Source: Neodiprion pinetum (Eukaryota; Arthropoda; Insecta; Hymenoptera; Diprionidae). Taken from it: DNA of 64,000 bases. The position numbers and the translations under genes were made by a program. The stretch covers positions 312,501-376,500 of the forward strand of contig NC_060237.1 of NCBI RefSeq assembly GCF_021155775.2. Direction: 5' to 3'. Position 1 is the stretch's first letter. Each line of letters opens with the position of its first letter. Under the pieces are notes generated by a model, which saw only the letters and a program-made list of their open reading frames with translations, was not told where the DNA came from and ran no database searches. Positions 55,473 through 64,000 of the stretch are shown one piece after another.

Positions 55473-56563
55473 AAGGGATAAGGGGTGAAAAATGAAAATC
55501 GGAGAAGAACTTTGACGTGTGGGTGGAAAAATAACCGAAATGATCCCCGCACGCAATTATACCTACATCAGTGATCGTTAGCTACCCATACCGCGATATT
55601 TCAGCGCTTGTAAAAGTGCAGGTACAAATCCACGGGGTGGAGGGAGAATGATTTTTCAAAATAACAACACGAATTCTTTCAGCCGTATATAGCAGCATAG
55701 GCCAGGGTGCGAAGTGGAAAACCTTACAAGCCGATTTCCACTAAAAGGATCCGCTCGATCTCGCTTGAGGAAAAATATTTGCTCAGGCGCTTTATAGTGC
55801 GGGTCTATTATTGAGTAGGTGGGCATAAAGCTCGAGGATTTGCTGGCACAGGTTGAATAGGACGAAGAGAGCTGAGGGTTCTTCGATGTAAAACAATAAT
55901 TTGCGTCTCGCGTTATTGCGAGTCAATATTGTGCTTCGGTTCTTGAGGAGTGCGTCTAGTCTGCGAAGGCAGTGGTCGGTTCGCCAGGAGCTTATCTTGG
56001 TTGCTGGAGGCTTACGTTCAATACAAATTGATATAACGTGGCCGGGGCCTTTAGCTACTGTTCGGACCGACGCACAGACCCCAAACTGACAAATAGAGGA
56101 GAACCTGCGAAAGCTTATGATCCATTTAGTTCAAATGCCTATGAGCCAGTTTGTTACCACCCTACAGTACACCCGGTCTCGTTTGACCGACAGTTAATTC
56201 ACCCCAAAGACAAACGCGCTTTGTGCCAGGGATGACGGTGAAGAGGAAAAGCTGATGATTCTCTCTAACACTGCGCCCAGATGCCCGGGCATCGCATCGC
56301 CGCTGAAACGGCCCTTCTGCGATTTCACCATGTTCGGAAAGGTGAGCATTTTTCAAAGTGGACAATGGCTGAGTGATCGGTACATTGAAAAAGTAGATAT
56401 GCGTGAGGAACTCAACTGTAATTTACTAATTTAAAATTTTTGGGTCAGGGTACAGGATATTGAAAAGTGATTAAATGAGCGTGAAAATTATTTTATTTGA
56501 CACTAGTATGATGGTTTAAGCATCTTTTTTTGTCTGCGTGCGTCAAGTAATCATTTCTACGAC

Positions 56564-56619
56564 AGTACAGAAAACTGCACTTCTATTACCTAGTACTGAA
56601 AAGTGCAGTCTTTTGTACT
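56564..56619 (+). repeat. Compact near-perfect hairpin (19-bp stem, 18-base loop), miRNA-like
   Basis: The arms 56564-56582 and 56601-56619 pair at 18 of 19 positions (one of them G-U) around a loop that itself contains AGTACTGAA. The arm sequences are also alike in direct orientation (AGTAC, GAAAA, TGCA) because they are partly palindromic. The stem is short for a typical animal pre-miRNA, although weak pairing continues outward. It matches no miRNA I recognise. It could also be a decayed MITE end. Confidence 0.6.
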
Positions 56620-56874
56620 CTGATATGAAAAAAAAAAATTTTGCAAATGACACTTTTCTTAAGTAAGGTATCGTGAGTACTTGTAGCCACTAATTGTAAG
56701 ATAAACTGATAAGGAGTTCGATTTTTTCTTTTATTTATCATAGATCCGGGTCATTTGGCCATCAAGTCGAGACTTCTGGCCGTCATCGTGCAGAACAAGA
56801 AACTTACATGATTGTACAGACGCGCAATGTAGAAAAAAATGACAAAATACTAAAAAATAAAGAAGGTTACTGGG

Positions 56875-56981
56875 CGGGTGCTGGACGCGGGCAATCGTCC
56901 CGTCCTTAACCGGGTGCTTACCGTCGACGGGTTGGACAAACATTTTGATAAAGTGCTTATAACGGGTGCTGACCGGGTGCT
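56875..56981 (+). repeat. Four copies of CGGGTGCT within 107 bp
   Basis: Exact CGGGTGCT octamers lie at 56875-56882, 56911-56918, 56963-56970 and 56974-56981, with related GCGGGC and GACGGGT words between them. Spacing is irregular (28, 44 and 3 bases), so this is not a simple tandem array. It may be a degenerate tandem repeat or a cluster of protein-binding sites. Confidence 0.5.
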
Positions 56982-57111
56982 TGTTGAGCAATTATTTCAT
57001 TAAACTTCCTAGCCGGATGCCAGCCGAGAGCTGATTGGGCATTATTTTACTCGAAGCCTATAGGCTTGGAATTTTGATAAATCAGCATTAATTAATATTA
57101 ATTCAATATTT

Positions 57112-57519
57112 ACGGGATCATCACAGTGTAACGGGTCGAAAAATAGCTGATTTTCACGATCTTTTCTTTGATGTTTAAAATACGCTAACCAGTCTGATTT
57201 TTTTGTGTCGCTAATTTTTTTCAAAACGCCGCCATTTTGTCAATTCTAATTAAAAAAAAAACTTCCATAGCAAGGTAGCGGCATTCATACTGATTAATAA
57301 TCTCTTTTTAAATTTTGTTTCAGATAATTTTGCGGTCACCACATTATGAGATAAATTTATATTTAAAAAAAAATGGAACGTTTAAAAATTCATTTTTTGT
57401 TCTTTAGGAGTGGCCTGATTCGACATAAAAAAATTAGATTCATTAACGTATATTAACCATCGAAAACAAATTGCGAAAATCAGATATTTTTCGACCGGTT
57501 ACGATAGGATGATCCCTTA
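57112..57519. mobile_element. Foldback (hairpin) element, about 408 bp, arms about 99 bp
   Basis: The left arm 57112-57210 is the reverse complement of the right arm 57421-57519 at roughly 80% identity, separated by 210 bases of AT-rich sequence. Matching blocks include GGGATCATC, GGTCGAAAAATA, CTGATTTTC and ATTTTTTT. It has no open reading frame, so it looks like a non-autonomous MITE/foldback relic. It lies about 650 bases downstream of the SDR stop codon. The segments just outside the arms (57079-57095 and 57532-57550) resemble each other in direct orientation (AAATC, then AGCATTA, then ATTAA). Confidence 0.75.
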
Positions 57520-58090
57520 AGTCGGTTATAAAAATCCAGCATTAGATTAAGCTCGTGGAAGCAAATTAATTACATTTCGTAGGAGGCCATCAGATTACAT
57601 TAGAATCATCCAGTAATAACTATATGTATTGAATAAAACCAATTCCTGCTCATGCCTATTCTATACTTATGTTGAAATAACCGACAGCTTTGAATAATAA
57701 GCGTGAACTAGTCCCCCCTTTTTTTACTGGTTTCAAACGTAGCCGCATTGATCAAAATTATTATTGGGTGACGCTTATGTAACGACATATTGCAACTTGA
57801 GCGATACGGGTGACATTGTTTGTTATGCTTTTCGCATAGTAGACCTTACTAAAGACGGTAGTTGGACAATTAGCATTTCCATTTTATCAAGAGCTGTCAC
57901 CAGTTTATCATAAAACTAGTTCTGCTTTTCAAGTTGCTTATGAAAATTAAATAAATTATTCATATACACCTACACATCTTGTTCCAGACGTGATAGAGGA
58001 AAGGTAATTTGTTTGTCGGATGTAGGGATGTCAAGAATATTGAGAATGACTTCAGACGAGATGCAATGTATTTTTTTGAAAAAAAATAGT

Positions 58091-58096
58091 TTTATT
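58091..58096 (-). promoter_or_regulatory. Polyadenylation signal AATAAA of the SDR gene
   Basis: AATAAA on the minus strand, 74 bases after the TAA stop at 58170. It is followed on the same strand by a T-rich stretch at about 58090-58075, as expected for a downstream cleavage element. It implies a short 3' UTR of roughly 90-100 bases. Confidence 0.6.
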
Positions 58097-58169
58097 AAAT
58101 TTCTCTCCATTCGTGACGAACCTGAAACGTAGGGTACATGTCCTCATAGTTGACTCATCGTGCCATGTC

Positions 58170-59458
58170 TTACAATACTTCGCCGACTGGTCGTATCGTC
58201 AATTCCGTAATCTAAAAAGTTTATAAAATTGATCAAATTTCAACAAGTTTATGGCACAGTTGAACACGGAGATTAAACGAGCTTGGCCTGACACGATAAT
58301 AAACGGTGAAACTAAACAAACATGCAGTCTGTTGTGCAGCGTGTAAAACGTGAAGTTTGAAAATATAAAGTGTATTTAAGAACAAGCGAGGATGAAGAAC
58401 GTTGGAAATTGTCACCTGAACATGTTCCGGGGTCCCCAATACGTATACAAGTCCCGCAGCTATATCTTCCGGCTCAAGACACGGACATTTGCTGAAGTAA
58501 TCTTCGGAGGCAGGGAGACCTGCTGCCCGAACGATGTCCGTCTTGACAACTCCACGACTGATGCTCTGAAGAAATAATTAAATGACCATGAGTCAAGCCT
58601 CACTCCAATTTTAATAACCGTGGTAAGTCTTTCTAGTAAAAGAGCTACCGTTAAGAATTGCTCCCTGATACTAAAATCTTCTCACCGTAATTTTAATCTT
58701 GCTACCAACAGCCACGAGATCCCGTCTTACCGTTTCCGTCATGACAGTAATTGCATATTTTGTGGTTGAATACAGACTGCTAGGGTTCTCAAAGGAGAGC
58801 CAATGTCCTAATACGCTGTGGGAGCACAAAAACATCGTCAAGTACTTTTGGTACTCGTCTGTTATCACTCTATTATTTACAGAGATGAATCTCATAGGAT
58901 TGATCGTTCACCTGTTGATATTGATGATGTGACCCGCTATGTTTCGCCTTCGCATTGAAGCCACGGCTTCTTTCACACCGACGGCAGACGCCATGACATT
59001 TAGGTCGAGTATCTTTCGAAATCCCTCAATATCGTCATCTAAAGCAAACAACGATAAATCAATGAGAAGAAATGAGCGACATGTACGTGCTTAGATCTCT
59101 GTAGTTATTTGCACAGGTCAAAAGTAAAAAAAAATTTGCTCAATTCTTATTGCTCACCAATGAATCGCTTAGGAGTCCAAAGACCAGCGTTGTTAACGAG
59201 GACGTGGACACCTCCAAATTTTGTATCAACCCATTTAAAAACGCCCTGAAATTCTTCCGTGTTGGTAATGTCACACTGCTTTGGATAAAACTTTCCTTTA
59301 GCTCCCTCGAGCCGTTTTTCCAGTGCTTTCAAGTTCTCCAATCGCCTGCCAAGTCCAATGACCAATAAACCCTCCTTGACGAGAGCTTCGGCGATTTTTT
59401 CACCTATTCCCGCACTGGCACCGGTCACGATTGCAGCTTTACCGACCCAACGATCCAT
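58170..59458 (-). CDS. Short-chain dehydrogenase/reductase, farnesol dehydrogenase-like / DHRS11-like, 5 exons, 249 aa
   Basis: Exons on the minus strand are 59458-59158, 59038-58912, 58815-58686, 58565-58416 and 58211-58170. Introns are 119, 96, 120 and 204 bases, all GT-AG. The joined frame is 750 bases: 249 residues plus TAA, the usual classical SDR length. Motifs: TGASAGIG (12-19) for the dinucleotide; Arg38-Arg39 after strand 2, which suggests NADP(H); Asp63 in CDIT; NNAG (89-92); Asn114 in LDLNV; Ser143 in ININS, split by intron 2; Tyr158 and Lys162 in YSTTK. The catalytic Asn-Ser-Tyr-Lys set is therefore complete. The C-terminus HVQITELTIRPVGEVL is typical of insect farnesol-dehydrogenase-like and DHRS11-like proteins, cytosolic oxidoreductases of small alcohols or ketones. 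The substrate cannot be told from sequence. Oddity: SISRG (187-191) replaces the usual SISPG, losing the proline of the PG motif. The start lies in good context (AAAACATGG) directly before the Rossmann fold. No signal peptide is seen. Confidence 0.93.
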
Positions 59459-59470
59459 GTTTTCAGAGTG

Positions 59471-59514
59471 AGTTGAATTACGATCGACCGTCCGCGCTTA
59501 CATATTTATATATA
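59471..59514 (-). promoter_or_regulatory. Candidate TATA-type core promoter of the SDR gene
   Basis: Reading the minus strand, TATATATAAATA lies at about 59514-59503, some 45-55 bases before the ATG at 59458. An initiator-like TTCAACT follows at 59477-59471. The TATA-to-initiator distance (about 36 bases) is slightly long. It would give a very short 5' leader of about 16-25 bases, so the true start site is uncertain. AT-rich sequence could give this match by chance. Confidence 0.4.
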
Positions 59515-60125
59515 ACATACCGAGGAGTGTTCGATGTATCATGTGTCGTAATGTACCTACTATAGTTTTAGAAGGAGATATAACCCCACTGCCCGCTGGT
59601 TTCAATTACATGATACTCAACTTACATTACAGCAATTCACTTCCTTATCTTCAGTTACTAACGGTCGCTGGAGCTAATTGACAAATTCGACCATGAGCAT
59701 TTATAACAACTCACTATCACCGCATAACAGCATAACAGCTAGTGACTGTAGTCACTGATCTGTAACTGGCTTGGTTGTTACAGATAAACTGGCAAATATT
59801 ACAATTATCATTTTCCCTCCATTTATCTTTGAGAATTTTCGCTCGCAAGGTTGCATTGTCACACACATGATAACGTCATTGCAAGTGGAATGGGCGTTCG
59901 ATGCGCTGTTTGCGGACTCGTGGTCGAAATTTGACGGAGTATAGATAGTCAAATGTTTTCATTCATGCCATGTTATCTCTTATAGATCAAAAGGTATATT
60001 TATGCTCGAATAGTAGTTTTCGATTAAAGTTGGTAAAGTGATATTTACGTACCGCGTATAATTACCGGTGACATGATTGTACGTGGCTGTGAAACCTCAC
60101 GCGCTGGTATGAAACGTTATTTATT

Positions 60126-60333
60126 ATAACAGCGCACATAAAGTAAGCCTTTTTTATCTTAATTTCCGTGCGTAAGGTGCTACTGTTTAGCGAACCGCAC
60201 TTAAAGTGAGGTCATTTCGATACAGCGTTTCGAAATACTCGCGGATCCGCATGGTATACAGGTAAAGTGCCAAAACGTAGCACTTCGCGCGCGGAAATCA
60301 CGATCAAAAAAGCTTACTTTACGCACGTTGTTA
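60126..60333. mobile_element. Foldback (hairpin) element, about 208 bp, arms about 58 bp
   Basis: The left arm 60126-60183 and right arm 60277-60333 are reverse complements at roughly 78%, with a 93-base centre. Shared blocks are TAAAGTAAGC, ATTTCCG and GTGCTAC. Nearly all arm differences are transitions, which would still allow G-U pairs in RNA. No coding frame is visible. It lies about 670 bases upstream of the SDR start and is probably an old MITE. Confidence 0.7.
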
Positions 60334-63300
60334 CAAAAAATATTTATATCCGTCCCAACTCTTGGGCATAGCCGAGTCCTAATTATTGTCTTCACTGCAA
60401 TTATGATCGGGAGTTGAGTTAGTATTTATCAATTGGCAATGTTAATATAAAACCAGGTATTTGCAGAAAAAACCCTGAAACTCAGGTTTGCAACATTTCT
60501 GCAGCCAGCTCGGCGATACGCGACACATAGCACGACCTACTTTCACATTGTTGAACTTACGGCGGATCCTGAAGGGTCTAAGATCTCGCAGCCAGTGAAT
60601 TGAATGGCTCCACTATAATTGTCGGTAAGCGTGCGCCTTCTCTCCCCTTTGTTTAATACGGGAATTGCAAGTGGACCATTCTGATTTCACTGATTATTCA
60701 TTTAAGTACATTTCGCTCCTTGTATTTGAAAAGTACCACCTCATTTCTCACTCATATATTGGTGCATGCGTACGTGTATTTTAGGTTCTCTGTTTCCGTC
60801 TGCAATGTTTTTATCGTCGCAGGGCATCGCGCACCCGAACAAAACGTCGAAATGGCTACGGACAGAGACCGCTATTCCAAATCAAATTCATCCAAGTGAA
60901 ATCAATTCCGTCGGATGACGACGGACCCGATAGCGATACACGGCAGCGCAAGTATTCCTCTTCGCCGAAAGATCCTTCCTTTAGCCCGGGGGGGATACGA
61001 TTTCCATACAACAAGGCACCGCAATGATTACCTACCCCGTGAATACATTAGTTGAACTTAGCCTTCCACAGTGCGCACAAGGTTCGCGTAGGCATTCCAG
61101 GTGTGTCCTCCGTCCCTCCGACTCTGCGCCCTTGTACACGCGTACGTACAACGTCGATACCCTTAAGCTGCCTGTTCGTCCTTAGGGATGAAAGTTATTT
61201 ACTTCGGCCAACTGTCTTTCTCTCCGGGCTCAGCGAGGAATCTTCATTGCAACAGAAATGAAAACCCTGCGATCAATCCTCGCCTTTGGTCTGGGAATGC
61301 ATGGTCTTAGAGGATACATAGTTCGGCTGTAGGTATGTACATAGGTATAACGTTTCAGAATATATCCAACTATGACCTGGGAATTTACCTTACCGGTTTT
61401 AGTCTAAGGAGTTGGGCGGTCTACTAGAATTCCGGATAGGATCTCCGACGGTACGGTACCGTTTCTGTCAGCAGAATTTTTAGATTTTGCACCGATTTAT
61501 ACGGGTGAAACTCGCGTGTCTACGAATAGCTCTGATGATTTTTTCCATGCAATATCAAGACGCAAAGTTAACACGTAATAATGAATTTCGCAGGAATTTG
61601 AAACCACAGAAAAAGTTTTCGGTTGAAACTTACTAAGCTAAGTATATTTTGATGTATTGAACAAATTCGTGTGATCAAGAGATGGGGTTTATCGCTGTTG
61701 AGTCGGGAGACAAGTATCGAGACATCGTTAAAGAATATGTGTTGATCCAGTTCTAGACTAAAAGGATCTTACACGATGCAGGTCAGCCAAGTTTTCTGCT
61801 CAAGAAATTGCACGCGCGGTTATTAATTTGATTGAAAAAGGCAAAATGGCGACGAATTGTAAAGTCCTTGTTATGTCGATACACGCAATGGCTTGATACG
61901 CCTCAGGTGGAACGCCCTAAGGAGGCAATGGCAATCGCTTGTTTATTCTCCGCGTGGACCTGCGGTTCAATCCACTCCAAGAAAAATAGCATATGGTAAG
62001 TAGATTTCGCAACGTGTTGCCCGTACTGTTTACGGTAAGCGGAGAAGCACGCATTAATGGGTACAGGAATAAATGGAAATCAAATGATCGCGTTGCGTGG
62101 GCTGGTTAGGTGTCTAATGACAAGGGTGTGGTGTCGATATTAACGGCAAAATGTATCGAAGAACCGACCAAGAAAGTTTAGGTCGATGGGTAATGCAAGA
62201 TAGAGCTTTCGATGATTTCCGTATAAAATAAGAGTAACGGGTGGGTGCGCCGGGCCGTTATAGTTATTGGTTCGGCTTTCTTATATTGGACGATAAATTC
62301 TTCGGGCTCGTTCTTTTTTCTTTAGAAATTTCCTGACCGAAGTTTCTTCGTTGACCAACAACTAACTTTCCAAAGGAGGGAAGGGGTCGTTATCGCAGAC
62401 CATGGCTGCCAATAGATTTAGCACACTCGCGTTCTTCCTCTTCCTATACAATCTATGGCGGAACCATTAAAACTGCTGCGACAGAGACTCAAACGTGTAT
62501 TATTTATACTTATGAAAATACCTTATATCTTCACTCGGCATATTTTCCTAATCGTGATTCTCTTCTGGAGCGAGCAAATCTTTAGCAAGTAACAAAACAT
62601 ATCCGCAGCATGTTTGCGTTTAAATTAAAGTTTGAATTGAATTTTAAAAAATCGTAAGGATCGTAATGCTATCGGAGATCGTAACGAAGTCCAGATGGCA
62701 AGTACGGAGTATTGGAAATATTATATGTTATTGATCTCTCCCTATATTCATGGAGCATCGTGGACCGCAGTTCAGCTCGTCGGCACGGTGATAAATCATG
62801 ATCCTCAAGAAACTACCCCGCATGTTACAGGATACACGTCGATTGTTTTCGCACATGACGTATTATCCTTGCCGTATGCGAAATTCTACTAACATATCTA
62901 TGTCGGAGGCTTACAGCAGCTGGCATGTTGTTCAACCTTTTCCAACAATATACCGTTGTATCCGATTGGAATTATTTTGATGCACATTATTGAACATAAC
63001 ATGAATCGAACACCTTTAAACCGCATTTCACTGATTTAGTACGGCGAAATGCACTCAGTTTCGACAAGTTCGATCACTGAGTCTCCAGCAAAAAAAAAAT
63101 TCAGCCTAAAATACCCAAGCTACAACGTTCGGTGGGCTTCGTTTGTTGGTGACCAACCTTCTGCCGTAGAGTAATTTTAGAAATAACACCGTATGTGATG
63201 AGCTTAAGTTAATACATCGCTCACATGTGGCTATAATACACTGTGAAGCATTCTGGACGTTGTAAATACCTAATTAATGGGATGCGTGATTCAACACGAA

Positions 63301-64000
63301 GCGGTGCCGTTGCCGGCAAAACAGCATTTAAAAAAAATTCTTTTGCACTTTGGAAATTCACCGCTCAGATTGCGATGAATAATTATTAAAAATTACTCGT
63401 ACGACTGCGATATGAGAAATATAACAGGATACGGAACATGTAGATAGTCTTTCTAAAAATAGACAACAGAAAAAAAGCAAGGAAAACACCACAGATTGAA
63501 ACTAATTATGCACAAAGTGTTTCTTTATGAATCCTTTCTTCAGCATAAGATATTGTTACAAAGGGTGAAATCACCCGTTTTGCCCCCTCTTTAATGATCT
63601 AGTAGTCATCATAGATAAAAGACGTTTATAAACCTCTTATGTCTTTCAAAAGAATAAGGTTGCTGCGTCAACCAACATTATTGTAAAAACAGTCTTGTTT
63701 CAGACTTCAAACGAGAAACACATATTACGCAATTAAAACTTTTTCACAACATTTTATTCACGCTCTTGATTTTGACTTGATAATTAAACTCGCGGATCCA
63801 TATTTTATTTCCGTAACGTCAAAGAACGTTACAATATTTACATTTTTAACGTAGCGCCATTTCTGCATTTCCATTTATAACGATATTAGCTCGAATACCA
63901 TCAGTGGACTCGAAGATACTCCTATCCGTAGGCAACTTCTCATGCATTTGTGACTACCGTATCACGGCATTGCAGGATAAAAAATCGTTACCCACCGCAA
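60334..64000. other. No gene recognised; possible 3' UTR of a minus-strand neighbour at the right edge
   Basis: Frames here are short and unremarkable. On the minus strand AATAAA occurs at 63809-63804 and again at 63758-63753, about 50 bases apart. This could be tandem polyadenylation signals of a gene whose coding part lies beyond 64000. AT-rich composition makes chance matches likely. Confidence 0.35.

Larger units (their letters stand above)
43377..56563. other. No gene recognised
   Basis: Thirteen kilobases without a definable gene. Several frames of 130-160 codons (for example 43894-44295, 45980-46456, 48648-49133 and 50037-50477) show no motif, and some overlap frames on the other strand. 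Simple repeats are listed separately. Confidence 0.55.

Noticed and set aside
58233..58439. Reading the SDR exon 4 frame onward past 58416 to a later stop
   Set aside because: It gives an unrelated tail. Splicing at CAG/GTGACA to 58211 restores the conserved ITELTIRPVGE C-terminus.
61940..61985. tRNA B-box-like GGTTCAATCC
   Set aside because: The bases flanking the loop do not form a T stem, and no A box at proper spacing or acceptor stem is present.
62402..62470. 22-codon ORF with good start context and a hydrophobic core
   Set aside because: Looks like a signal peptide start but ends at TAA with no donor site before it. Too short to support.

Overview
This is animal nuclear DNA, probably insect. 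It has one compact split gene with GT-AG introns, a TATA-type promoter and an AATAAA signal, embedded in more than 60 kb of AT/GC-mixed, CpG-containing DNA full of microsatellites. The encoded protein resembles the farnesol-dehydrogenase-like / DHRS11-like SDR enzymes that are expanded in insects. Together with the style of the repeats, this makes a hymenopteran (perhaps a sawfly or wasp) my best guess, but that is an inference. There is no bacterial gene organisation, no CRISPR array and no recognisable tRNA or rRNA gene.

Layout. 1-6.3 kb: no gene recognised; two long G tracts and a GA tract. 6.27-7.3 kb: antisense relics of non-LTR retrotransposons, including a C-terminal reverse-transcriptase-type tail. 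7.3-31.2 kb: non-coding as far as I can tell, with many simple repeats and a homeodomain/POU-site-rich stretch at 18.8-19.8 kb. 31.3-31.9 kb: an AT-rich, hairpin-rich insertion bounded by TA repeats. 33.08-33.46 kb: a long foldback (hairpin) element with arms about 90% identical. 35.4-35.7 kb: a possible second LINE 3' end. 43.19-43.38 kb: a 52-bp minisatellite. 56.56-57.52 kb: a compact miRNA-like hairpin, a CGGGTGCT-rich stretch and a second foldback. 58.17-59.46 kb (minus strand): the only gene I can fully support, a 5-exon, 249-residue classical short-chain dehydrogenase/reductase. 60.13-60.33 kb: a third foldback. 60.4-64 kb: no gene recognised, but minus-strand AATAAA signals near the right edge may belong to a gene lying beyond the window.

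Most open reading frames above 60 codons here look like chance frames: they lack conserved motifs, overlap one another on both strands and have no flanking splice logic. The SDR gene was assembled exon by exon. All five exons join in frame, every intron is GT-AG, and the total comes to exactly 250 codons including the stop. I saw no convincing previously undescribed system. The most distinctive signals are the three independent foldback elements, the 56.6-kb hairpin and the altered PG motif of the SDR protein.
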